Source: Adineta ricciae
Taxonomy: Eukaryota > Rotifera > Eurotatoria > Adinetida > Adinetidae
Length of the DNA stretch: 64,000 bases
Assembly (NCBI GenBank): GCA_905250025.1
Contig: CAJNOJ010000074.1
Location: forward strand, 186,001-250,000
Reading direction: 5' to 3'
Positions 49,427-61,323 of this stretch are shown here, piece after piece. Numbering within the stretch: the first letter of the stretch is position 1; each line of letters begins with the position of its first letter. The notes beneath the pieces are model-generated. The model was not told the DNA's origin, did not search any database, and saw only the letters and a list, made by a program, of their open reading frames with translations. A program made the position numbers and the translations under genes.

Positions 49427-51266
49427 TCATCGATGCGAGTTAGGATACGGTTGAAGAAAACGATTTTGTGTAGGCACAAGTCTCGTGTGACGTTTAGGCA
49501 CATCTTTCTCTATAGTCAATGGTCGTATTAGACCGGATTCGACATCCGGCTGATAGAAATCTAAGTAATCCCGTGAAAGAATGAGATGGTTCATTTTCGA
49601 ATCGCGGTTGGTTTCTTCAGTATAATGAGTTTTCAGCGACAGACAATTGTTTCCCATGGTTGACGAATGTCTCATACATTGATTTCGATCATTTCCAACT
49701 TGCATATGTGGCAGAGACACGGTTTTGTGTTGATCCATTCTTAGCGGTTGTTCAAAGAGCTCGGTTTTCCTTCGAGCAGTTTGGCGGAGTAGTTTGGCAC
49801 GTGAAATCTGTTTCTGTTTCGCTTGATTATATTTCGAAAGAAAACACGAAATAAATCCGATGAATATCAAACTACAAATAACTAATAATAGGATGGTTCC
49901 AGTAAGAAAACGTGATTTAAATAGAAGAAGCGTATCTAAATCGAGAGAAGATTTTCGTAACGAGCTTTTTTCCAATCAATCATTTTACTCTGATGATTTG
50001 TCACCATCTCGTCATAATCTGTTTCACATTGTTCACCGAAATATCGACGGTCGCATCTAATCAAATTTAAGACAGATCTTTCTCTAATCTTCAATCAATC
50101 AAAAAAGCTTACGAAAGAGACTTACAAGCATTTCAGCTGACTATCAATTACCAGGCATTGTCCTCGCTCGTGACAGAAATTCAAACTGTCGCATGTCACA
50201 TTCATCGTTGACCTGTTTATCAGTGTATTTTCATTCAAATCCAAGTAAATACTCGCTGTAGTGTAATTGAGAAGATTTTCTGCATCTAATAGCGTAGATC
50301 AACAATCGATACGGATATGAGAAAAAAACGGAGGATACTTACGACAAACATAGAATCCTTCATCGCTATTCATTAATGATTGAAAATATAGGGTCGACTG
50401 GTACCTAGATGAGATGCGTCAATAAATGAAAAATCGAAGGTGAAATTGTACTTATTCTGTATGGAATATATCCGACAGGGTGTTTTGCATTGTTTGGCCG
50501 TTGGATAATATTCGGATGATTGATTGTTTTTACTCCACAGTAAACGTGGAATGGGATTTCCACGAGCATTACATTGTAGTGAATAATCGTGCAATAAAAT
50601 TGGTTTATCAAGTCGAGTCTTGATGATTATTTGTGGAGAATAAGTTTCTAGAAGAAAAGAATGCATTCGAACACAGATTACAATAGAAACTAATTGAACA
50701 TTAACACTAATTCGGTTAGACACAGTCGGGTTCACGAAACGGAAATGCAAGGACAATGCCCTTTCTTTTCTTTCCATGTCAATAAATAGTGTCATGAAGA
50801 ATCTAACCGACAATCTTTATTTACCGTATTTTAGAACATTTTGAATATTTTCTCGAACGCGTAATGTGGATTCCACAGGTGGATATTGCAGGTGGAATTG
50901 TCTCCTGGCTGTATCATTGAGAAACAGGATGATATCGGCGTTTTCCATGCGAAGCAAGTGCCAACAGGAATCGTCAAGCATTTCGTCAAGTTCTTGTTCA
51001 ATTTGAAGGAAAATGGTATCGTTAATTTTCATTGAATGAAAAATTCGTGTCGGAATTTTCAAGATTTCACGTATGAAAACTTTCCGTAAAATGAAATTTT
51101 CTAGAATTTCTTCCGATGAATAAACCGGTTGCACACGTAAAATAATTGAATGACTATAGGTCGCTGATTGTAAATCAATAGCACTTAATAAATCACATTG
51201 ACTATTGGAATTTATGTGTAATATACAATTGATTAAAAGAATGAAGAGATTATGAACACTCGACAT
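49427..51266 (-). CDS. Neuregulin-like Ig-EGF transmembrane protein
   Basis: Exons (5' to 3'): 51266-50825, 50647-50452, 50404-50343, 50285-50126, 50056-49989, 49935-49427; all phases fit, 478 residues. A signal peptide (FILLINCILHINSNS) starts at the in-frame ATG 51266; an upstream GTG is ignored. Residues about 25-147 are an unassigned domain with two or more Cys. An Ig-like domain follows (LQCNARGNPIPRLLWSK .. SDEGFYVC), then one EGF module with six Cys (CDSLNFC, HERGQC, KCLC, RRYFGEQC), a TM helix (TGTILLLVICSLIFIGFISC) and a 130-residue cytosolic tail. This is the topology of type I neuregulins and, without the TM, of insect Vein. The Arg before the sixth Cys, needed by ErbB ligands, is Gln here, so receptor activation is uncertain. 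Confidence 0.8.
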
Positions 51267-52329
51267 GCAGTAATCAACCACATTGAGGTTAATTACAAAT
51301 GAAACAAAATCTTCGTATGAATAGGATAGTTGACTGGTATTTCTATGAAACTCAGTTTTCCTTTTTCTCTTCTTCTTCTTCTTCTTCTCCTTCGTCTGTG
51401 CATGCAGTCAGAGTTTTTTTTTGAAAATAGAGAGAGAACGAGGGAAAGAGAAGCGAGAGAGAGAGAGAGAAGTTATTGGTTAGAAAGTGGAATAGTATCG
51501 AAATCGATTCAAACATTGTTTAGCGGGAATTTCTTATTTTGTTATTCTTTTTCATCAATACCAAAATAGAAGAAATTAGTTCATTCATAATGATGTGATC
51601 GTCACCATCAAAGACAGTCAATGAGATACCATCGACATTGTCGTTTCAGGTTGAAGTGGTTTGTTTATCTGCATCGTCTCGACTACGATTTCATGTGCAG
51701 AAAAGCGAAGAATTTGCTATTGTGCAATGCTGAAAATGTTGGTAAAAACGAGTATTTCTACATCACTTTTGCAGTAATATGGTTTTGCGTGAGAAGTTTA
51801 ATTATGTTTTCTATGTAGGAGGACAAACGAGAAAGATGATTAGCAAGAAATTTAATTTAACCATCCCATTTGAAGATTATCACAGTCATGAGACATGTCG
51901 CAGACGATATTTCTAATGACTTTGTAAAGATAGGCAGCAAAGAATGAGAACAGGTAGGTTCAAATGCAGGAGTCGATTGATTGAAGGAACTCGTTAAACG
52001 TTTTTCAAGGTAACAAAAGAAGTGTTCCGAAAATCGGAAACCCTTGAAGCAGTGTGTATAATAACAAAATCGGAAATAGCTCGTTTTCACCACGATACGT
52101 ATCATGCTTGGAAAGTTCCGTAAGTTGCCGTCAGCATACATAATGTACATAGTATCTAGGCTTCTTTTTCACCAGTAATCTATTGCTATTCAACTTCAAA
52201 CAAACAGTTTTTCGTTTATTCATTGTTTTTATATGAAAAAGAAAAGCACCCGAATACGTGTATTTATTTGCTGTCAGAACAAAATACATTGATATGAGAA
52301 AGTCCTGATCACTCTTAAGCATATACCAG
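51267..52329. other. Intergenic about 1 kb
   Basis: GA-rich tract at about 51430-51471, 165-205 bp before the neuregulin-like start codon (minus strand). No supported gene; frames at 51330-51818 and 51857-52150 are unsupported. Confidence 0.5.
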
Positions 52330-55300
52330 TTAGAATTTATCCGTTGGCATTGTGCCATATGCAGAACCGTATATTGAATCTAAACGATATTGATATAGAG
52401 TTTTTTTTGTTGTTGTTGTTGCATGAAATCGAGTTCACTTACTTGAATTGGGTCGGTGAGTGGAAGTTTCAATCAGCGATCGTACACCTGACTTTGATCC
52501 AAACGAGGGACCAAGTGGTGTCCGAGGTGGCACATCACGTCCGCTCGTTAAGGGACTACTTCTGTCAAGATTAGATCGAGGTGATCTACCAGACTGTTTG
52601 TATAAATCTGATGAGTAGGTGTCGATTAAAGATTTGACTGCTGATGGAGGATGGCGTGGTGAGGAATCTGTTAGTTTTGCTAATAAGTCACGCTCACTAG
52701 CTGATGGTACGATACGTTCACTATGATCACGAGGATGTTTAGGAGATTGACTGGGGGATGCCGGTCGTCGGTTTTTGTCAAGAGATGATTCTTTAAGTTG
52801 ACTCAAAAGGTCTGATGTCCGATGGGATTCGCGTGCTTCAGATACGGGTGGTTTACCTGTTTCTCGTGGATAACGATCTGACGGTGTTATGCTTCGTGGT
52901 GATCGCAGTGGTATGTCTCGCTCTGATGGTGAAGAGCGTTTCGTATGCCGATCATCATGGTGCGTATCAAAGGATGATTTGAATTTCGTTTCATTACTCG
53001 AATGGCTTGATAATTGTGATGCTTTTGGTTTTAATGTTACTTCGAGTTGACCATCAGATTTGTCTTTAGCTAACCAGCAATTCGCTTGAAATTCATAGAT
53101 ATCATCATCTCGGCTGTTAACTGTCGTCTTTATTTTGTTGTCACTTGTTAGACGATCGGATAAGAGTAATGATTGTGTGGATTTGTCTAATTTCAAAGGA
53201 TTTGCTTCTTCAATGGATTTTATTCGCCATTTATTATCACGATAATTATGCGAAGATATCCAAGTCGCTTTATGGTCAAAATGACCTGCTTCGGCTTGTT
53301 GTGGTACTGGGCTTTTTTGACGTTTCTGATCAATGATTGCTTGTTTACTCTTCGATCGAAGCAAGTCATTAGAGTGCCGTTCGTCTTGAGAACCAATACT
53401 TTCTTCATCCCAGGTGACTTTCTTTGCTAGCGTAGATTTACGTGAAAGACTTCCATCCAGTGAATAATGATCTTTATCTTTCGAGGAAGAGAATTGAATT
53501 TTATGACTCCTTTTTAGTTGCTCGCAGGCTTGATTGTATAGAGCTTTACTAATTTGTGTCACACGTTGGATGAAAATGTTGGTAATCGAACGACAAACGG
53601 AATGCTTTTTACGAACAATGACCGTGTCAAGAAACCAAGCGGCGCCTGGTTTACTGTTGTCGTGCCAAATTTTGATGGCATTTATATTTCCGACGTCAAT
53701 ATCCATGACCTAGAAAAAGAGCGATATACTTCATCGCAACCGATTTCCGTATGTCATACTGTAAATTCTGATGTGGTATTTCGTTCGAAATCATTTTTGC
53801 CGATGTTATCTAAGAGATGAGTTGTACTACGACCACTTTCTCCATAAATAATGATGTACACATTCGCATCAGTACCAGCACCGCGAACATCTCCAGTTTT
53901 GATAGCAATATGATAACAGGTCGGTCCTGAATGAAAACATCTAGTAAGTTATTTTGCTCAGAAACACAAACAAAACAACCTCTGGGATGATGATCAACAG
54001 AACGATAAGTTTCTCGTTTCGCTGTCAATGTGCTTTTTTTCTTTCCGATCCATTGATTAAATGGAAAATAAACTAAAACTTGTTTAGATTCATTATCTGG
54101 CAAGATCTTCCAAATATTCATCTCTTTCAGATCCCAATCCGAAGCCATGTGTGTTCGATCAGATGTAACCCTAAGAAAAAAAAAATCATTTGCAATATCT
54201 CCAAATGTCTTATGTTCTATTACGTTAATTCTAGTAAATCACCCAGATCCCATCCAACTATCGCAAATGTATCTAATTGATTTTGTTCAAACAGATTCGA
54301 TGCATCACTTGTCAATGATAATTGACGTGTTTGGCTATCTGTTCCTTTGATCATCACTTGAATTAATGAATCCGTTCCAGCGAATTGTTTTCCACCAGTA
54401 CGAACTTGTAAAACGTAAACTAAACCGACAGAAACGAACTATGGGCATCGACTGGATCACCAAAGCATGGTACACATACCGCATAAATTCTTCAAATTTA
54501 GCTCGCTAGAGGGTTTTACGTGGCTATGTGGCTCTTGATCGTTTGTTTTAGGTAGCCAACAATTGAATTCACATAGCCATGTTTTCGAAGTATTTAAATT
54601 CGTTATTTCAATCTCCTTTAGAAACCATTCCTTACTGGAACGAGCACCCACAAGCTAAAATAGGAATTCGTAAAAGATGAAGCAGACAGATTAGCAAGCA
54701 ATTACATTAACATTGAGACGACGTAATTCGCCAATGTCCGGTCCTTTTAAACAGAATGTTCGCACTGAACCAGCGGGAAAACCATCGACCGTTTGATTTG
54801 TGCCTGCGCGTAGATTAATTGAAGTCCAATCTTGATCGGTTCCATACATATACAAAAAAACCTATTGAGACAACATAGAAGCAAATGGCAGAGCGAGAAA
54901 GTTCTTCGAAATACCTGTGCTCGTGTCCCGCTATCTTTGTCTTTCGCAGTTCGAACAATAAATCGATACGGGGTTGAGTTCGTCGTGGATAAACTCGATG
55001 CCGGCCGATTGAAGGATGCTGATCGAGCTTTGAGCGCTTTCGGATTATCGTACGGAATTAGTTTCCGTCTCTAGACGAACGAGTAGATCCAATCCGAACG
55101 TTTATAAAAACAATTCTCCTACTTGTGATTCAGCTCGAGGTTTGCTTCGTTCATGTTGATGTGCATTGATTGAACATAAGTAACAAAATGTATGTCCATG
55201 ATTATCAGAGAAATCTAGACAAGAGCTTGCTTTGATATGTACAAATCTTTTCTCTGACGAATACCTGTGTGGTGAATTCCAGTCATATCTGATTCGATGG

Positions 55301-55599
55301 TTTTGTCAGTAAATAAAATTCCTGTATTCATCCATTGAAGATTATCATTTGCAAACGGAAATCTTGGTTGCGATTGCTTTTCATTCGCTGAATACAATGG
55401 TTCAAAACCATGTCGACGTGCAATACTTTCTAATTCACTAGGTGATGTAGAGCCTAAACAAAATTCCTCGAATCGTACATGATTTCTTTCTGTCAATTCT
55501 GATCTATCTACTTGATTTGAATGTCTCGATCGGTGCATTGTAATGATCACCAAACGGAAGCGTCCACGGTTCATCTCCACCAATGTATTTGACATCCAT
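52330..55599 (-). CDS. LOXHD1-like protein with three PLAT domains
   Basis: Exons (5' to 3'): 55599-55512, 55453-55265, 55214-55123, 55070-54915, 54861-54712, 54654-54480, 54419-54224, 54170-53980, 53926-53760, 53709-52443, 52379-52330; about 906 residues. After an N-terminal region with a CYLC segment come three PLAT repeats: YRFIVRTAKDKDSGTRAQ .. FLKEIEI; YVLQVRTGGKQFAGTDS .. WDLKEMNIW; YHIAIKTGDVRGAGTDA .. PGAAWFLDTVIV. Each shows the 'GT-D/A' turn and W/F core of PLAT (beta-sandwich, lipid or protein binding). LOXHD1 has 15 PLATs, so this is a short relative. Part of the third PLAT ends FQANCWLAKDKSDG, interrupted by a Ser/Lys-rich insert of about 130 residues. A 270-residue SPR-rich disordered tail follows. 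The last 50-nt exon is inferred from a strong gtaagt donor; without it the frame stops at 52435. Confidence 0.82.
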
Positions 55600-55735
55600 G
55601 TGTGTGTTGTATATTGAGTAATGTTTTACTTCTTATGTATTATGTTGCCATTAGTTTGTAATACACCTTGACGATGACTTCATCGGTTACAACAAAAGAA
55701 CAGAAAAGAAATCGCATGTTCTCTTTCCCTCGCAA

Positions 55736-55981
55736 TCAGTGAGATATTATCAAAATGCTACGACATTCGTGTATACATGTATTAATCGACACGAACCTCA
55801 GCCATTCCTTGTAACCATGGATTTTATCGATAAAGTTAAGTTGAATGTCAAGTTCTATATCAACGTTTCGGTATCTTTTTCTTGAATTCACATTCATAGC
55901 GTGAAACAGAAAGACGAATACAAAACTTAATTTTACTAATGATGTAATAATTACACGTGTATTCTTTCCCGTCACCATCAT
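55736..55981 (-). CDS. Possible small secreted peptide or 5' exon
   Basis: An 81-codon frame starting with two ATGs has a signal-peptide-like N-terminus (a basic start, then VKLSFVFVFLFHAMNVNS), followed by a basic KRYRN site and a charged segment. It lies on the same strand between PGAM5 and the PLAT gene. No known family, and no clear splice partner. It may be non-coding. Confidence 0.25.
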   Translation of the reverse strand: MMVTGKNTRVIITSLVKLSFVFVFLFHAMNVNSRKRYRNVDIELDIQLNFIDKIHGYKEWLRFVSINTCIHECRSILIISH

Positions 55982-56176
55982 CTACTGATTGTTCTACTTT
56001 ACACAAAAAAAAACAACAATATTTTTGTAAACACGCCAAGACAAAAGATGTGTTTAGAAAAGATATCTTCTAATTTTCCAAAAAATCACTTGAGCGTATC
56101 AGAAGTAATTTAAAAATATGAAAGAACAACACTCGCTGATAACATTTTTCGAAACTGACTTCTCAATAATCCAATA

Positions 56177-57221
56177 TTAAAATGTCACTTTATTAGCTGG
56201 AATAAAGCCGCTATCACCCATACTTTTCATTATGATACTTCCATCGCTTAGAATCGTTATTTGCGTGATAGAACCATGATTCAATGTCATACGTAACCAT
56301 GCTTGAGTTGGAAATTGCATCACTCTGATGAATAGTGGAGGCAGAAGATTATCTGTACTTTCATTGATGCGAAAACTTACTTGCAGATGAAATAACGCAG
56401 TAGATTCGCGTGAAATACAAGAATATCGTGTGTTTCTCGAGGTTGATTATGACGTGCGCGATGGAAATATGTTGCGAATGCTGCGTCGATTCGAGCTTTG
56501 TCACCATAACTCTAAGAGTGACAATTTTTCATTGAACAAATTGAAAAAACGTTTTTCTCTTTTACATCAACATCTCGTTGAGAAATACCCGCATATGGAA
56601 CCGGTGCAACAGGTAAACCTTCAGTGAGATTCGCATCTTGAATTAAAGTAAGCTTTTGGTCGAGCTGCTCGTTAATTATTGTCGCGCTTTCCAATGCGCG
56701 AACCATACCGGAATGAATGAGACGATTAAATTGAATGTTCATTTGATTCAGACGAATACCAGTGTATTTCAATTGTTCTCGACCGAGAATAGTCAACTTC
56801 ATTTCACTTAAACTTTGAGCATTATCAAAATATTGACCATGTCGGATTAAATATAGATGCCGTAATGCAGATGTTTCTCGTTTTAAACTAAACGGAAAAA
56901 CTATTTATCCAATTGATGGTCACTATGATGATCTTACCCATCCCAAGAACTATTCCATCCTGCTGAAGTTTTGACACTAACGTCATCAGGCAATAATTGA
57001 TTCTTTTCATATTCAAATTTCGATTGATCAGCACGAAAATGCGGTTGTTTATCTACTACTGATTCATTACGATGATAGATAATTATTGTAAAAAAAATTC
57101 CCGTGAAAAGACCGAAAAGAAATCGTAGCGTTAAAAAGCGCTGCGTTAAATGCAAACAGATGACACACATTTGTGAGGCTAATGATCTTTGTGGCATAGT
57201 ATTCTTCGATGTTGCATACAT
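56177..57221 (-). CDS. PGAM5: PGAM5-like mitochondrial histidine-phosphatase-fold protein
   Basis: Exons (5' to 3'): 57221-56938, 56887-56566, 56511-56381 and 56324-56177 give 294 residues (human 289). The N-terminal membrane segment (RFLFGLFTGIFFTIIIYH) anchors it in the mitochondrial membrane. A short linker ends WNSSWDG, like the WDxNWD motif that drives PGAM5 multimers. The phosphatase core has LYLIRHGQY (catalytic His), the GREQLKYTGIRL block, HSGMVRALESA, ARIDAAFATYF, VFHANLLRYFIC (second His) and NHGSITQI. The C-terminus SMGDSGFIPANKVTF matches PGAM5. It acts as a Ser/Thr/His protein phosphatase in mitochondrial quality control and cell death. Two in-frame ATGs near 57221 and 57197; the first is preferred for length. 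Confidence 0.92.
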
Positions 57222-60200
57222 AATAGAAAATATTAAAAAAATGATTCGAACGAGACAAAACCTACACTATCAGAAAGTCATTCCGGAAGGAAGTAAATAG
57301 CAATAGTTTAGTTTCTACTGTGACAGCTGGTATGCATATCGATGGTAGCGTTGATGTTCGAAAGAGGAGAATGGTTGAAAAAATGAGCCATTCGCCATCT
57401 GTGCTCATGTAACTGACGACGAACAGGATCGCTAGTTGATTATATGAAAATATTCGGTTAAAAAACAAAGCATGCACGTGTAATTGTTTCATTTCATGCG
57501 TGTTTATGCAAATATTCGAAGGTCAACGGAATAATTATTGTATGCAGAAAATCTGCGACGAAAAAACGGCGTGTTCCGACTAAGTCAATTCATTAAATAT
57601 TTAACTTTTCTGAAAGCGTACGACATAAATACATCTTTTACTAAATAAGTCCTATCAATAAAAACATCACTATTCGATGCAGAATTAAATTCTAAGTCGA
57701 ATGGGCCGGTTTTTACGGGCGGGTCTCATTTAGAAGAAACTTCTTAGTTAATATATGGCTTCTTCGTGCTAGCTTCACACTGGTTAAGATTTTTGATAAC
57801 CGTGAACACTCCCTCAAAGTGTTGAACATAATCGGCTCTAAAAATAATTACATATATAAAATGCAGCGCATGAAAAGTTCTGCATTTTAAATGGTTTTTC
57901 CAGAGAGAACTCATGATGACTAAGAAAAACAACAGATCGTACATCGTTATACAATCTAATAGTCTAATGAGCGTTCTAATGCATCCTTACCTATATTATA
58001 ATGAGCTCATATAATTTGTAAACAGCTACACATTTTTCATAAATTAACAGAAAAGCAGCGAATAAAGACAAACTAGCAATACAATATAAGACAGCGACAC
58101 AAGTTGCAAACGAGTTCAGAACCCTTTCATCACATGATTGTTTCCATTAAAGTGCAGACTCCAGAAACTGTTCCGTCAACTGTGACTGATTTCAATGCTC
58201 ACTGGGCCAATGTCTCCAATACGATGCGGAAACCATTCATTTCCATGTCATCCCTATACTTACCTCTCTGTATTTCCGGAATCATCTAAAACGAGAAGTA
58301 ATAGTAAAAACAGCATGCCTGACTACAAACAAAGCAATTCATTGAAAAAGAACAAAATACTTCCTACAAGATAATTCGTAGCAAAACACTGAACCATCCA
58401 TACGGAAAAAATTCACTCGTTTTCAAGTCAAAACACCAGAGCAAGAGCAAAGACAAAATAACGAAGAAAAGCAAAAAAGCATCAACAGCGAGAAGAGGTT
58501 CATCGAAAATCAACCTTGGCGGAATTCGACACATACTATCGCCGACATCTTCATAGCGTGGCGTTCCCTCGTGAAGATTGGTCTAATTGTTTCGATACTG
58601 ATCTGCATTGAATTGCAATTATTTCACCACTTGTTCCTATGTTGATTGGTTATCGGCCGTGCGGGTTCGGCGAATATTTACAATTTGTTGAACCGTGTTT
58701 TGTCTTGTGTGAAAGAGAGGAACAGACATGCGATTGAATACTGGACTCAAATGCTTAAAGCTTGTCTCTCAATCTGATCCTATCAGGAATCAACATTTCT
58801 TAAATGAAGCCAATTGATTGATGATCATCACAGACTGACTACTAGTAGTACTGTAGAGGCCAAGCGGACTTGAATCTGAGAGTAATCTCAGCTAATAATT
58901 ATCTATTAATAATTTACTGACTGTCAACTAGAGATATATTGTAATTGTTTACAATGAGGATTGACCACTAGGTCATCGAGGTGAGAAAATTTTACGTGAT
59001 CTTTTTATTCGCTGAACTTCGGCTTCTTCTTTTCTCTTTTCAAAAGAGTTGTATTTGTGCCTTTCCTGAAGTGTTTCGTGGATGGTTGCGGGTTGAACGC
59101 TATTCTCTGATGTGATTTATGCAAGAAGCTTGCCAGCGCAGCCTCTTCGGGACTAAAATGTAGACTTCGCATGCTTGTGTTTTGAGAACGAGACTGTAGT
59201 TAACAATAGAATTTTCATAGAATAAATTCACTTTCAAATTCATATCCTCAGGCTCGTAGCGTCTGTAGGAGTCACGAAAATAACATCCTGTCGATTCAAC
59301 TAAAGAAGTCAATACATGGTTAATTGCCGAGCTTACTACCAAAAAATTAGTCTAAAATTATTCAGAATGGTTGATAGAGTGAGAGCACCATGAATACAAC
59401 GCACATGGGACGCTTTCTGTGTGAATGAAATATTAAAGAGGAACATCCAAGCAACAGAGCACACACAAAAGAACTTGAATTTGACAAGGAAACATGTTCA
59501 GTTCTAAACAGAGTGAAAACAATTTTTCAATTTACGTATCCCTAATGCTATTTTCATCACAAGTACGGGTGAGAGATCCGATACTTCTATAGTGGCAATA
59601 CTTCTGTAGCCCAAGCAGTATATTCAATAGCTTTATATGATTCTAGCGGTCGGGAAAGAGGTCCAATGATTCCTCGTTTAGAATTCACACTCACTTATTT
59701 TCAAAGTAAAATAAATGTGAGATCCATGAAATTGTTTATATATCCTAGATGAAGATATTTGTGATTCAAGCAATCAGAAGTAGTTGTATGAGGCTGATAT
59801 CATTTTTGCAGAGCCACGTCTCAAAAAGGTATACCCGTCAGTGCAATTCCATCTCGTTAGCTACAGGGACATCAACAACACAAATAAAGTTCTAAACATA
59901 TGAAGCACTATGATGAGTGACTTTTCATCATCTAGTTTCCTTCGAAAATCAAATCAATGAACTATCAGCATTTCGGAAGCGACAATGGAAGATATGAGTA
60001 GCCGTGAAAATCCCAGATTAGCCTGAACGTATGCATTTGGAACAATTTTAGCAAACACAATTCACACTCGAAAACGACTCGCTGACAAATGACTAATCGG
60101 TTCGAGTAATGGAAAACAAACAATCTTTATCTTCTATCCGCTCTAGCGTATGACATAGTACCATGATTCAGTTGAAGACCAGTAGTAATCGTATCATCTT

Positions 60201-61323
60201 ATCTGCTTTTCAAAACATCTGAATGTGCTCAGCACGAGGATAATTCTCCCCGAAAAGGATCATCTAATCCGAAGGATGAACGTTACTTGCGTAGACAACC
60301 GAATGAAATATTGTAAATATGGTCAGATTTTCTTTTGCTTCTTGGAAGATGTCAACCCTCAACGAAAACTCCTTGAATTCCGTTTAGCGAAGGATCATTT
60401 ATTCTAAATCCTTTTTACTTCTGGCTTTTTATTCAATGAATTGACATCGTGCGATAATTGAGATAAGAAAAATGATCGATGTACTTCCGATTGATACTGG
60501 AGAAACTTACACATTTGAAAGTGATTGAATGCGATCTCGGCGTCCAACGATCGAAACGATATGAATTCAATTAGTCGATAATGGTTTAGAATTGTCAAAA
60601 TGTAATTACGTCATGGACAACTTCCGAAAGTCTATTTTCTGAGAGACAAAGAAAAAAAGAAATGAATAGCACCTGAAGATATACACTCAGTCATCATACA
60701 TGGGTGATGTACTAAAATGACTGAAAAAAGACGAGAGATTGATGTTCTCGTATAGAAGATAGAACCATTAGTTTCTCTCTCTCTCCCTCTCTCGCCTTTT
60801 GTGCTTTAAACAATGTCTCTATGATTATTCCATTAAGAACTCCAACTCCTCTTCTCATAAGTATTTCAAACATTCGAGAAAATGTTCAATTTCTGCTCTT
60901 GCTAGAAATGGATCTTTATATATACTATCTTTATAATAAATCTATTCAATTCGATTGTAACCTCGACGAACTGCGAGCAAAACTGAAAGTAAGTGTGCAA
61001 GAAACTTGATTTGTCTGATTAACAGCTAACAGAATGGGAAATGTTCATTCAAAAATAAGACGTTGACATCTTCATGATAAAATTAATTACAATTCGATGA
61101 CAAAAGCGCTACTTGTTGTCATCATCGAATCGAATTTTTCTATCAGATAACAACAGTGCCGATGCTGATAGAATGACAATGAAATAACAAAAAAAAAGGA
61201 AAATCTTCTCCGTTTCTTTCTCCCTCTCGTCGTTGTCTCGGCCGGAAAAAGATTTGCAAACGATGATAAAACTACAAAATAAGCTCACTTGTCGCGAAGA
61301 ATCTTTTTACGATTGTTTCGATA
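57222..61323. other. Gene-poor 4.1 kb
   Basis: No recognisable gene, repeat family or RNA. Small frames (57744-57944, 58104-58289, 59100-59342, 60225-60407, 60404-60598) lack splice context and similarity. On the minus strand near 58290 a short acceptor-ATG-donor pattern exists but does not extend. A TC-rich tract lies at 60771-60795. At 60914-60990 there is a possible exon ending LDELRAKLK with a gtaagtg donor that may belong to the next gene. Confidence 0.5.

Noticed and set aside
51267-51281. Upstream GTG start for the neuregulin-like gene
   Set aside because: GTG is not expected as a start in animals; the downstream ATG at 51266 begins a good signal peptide.
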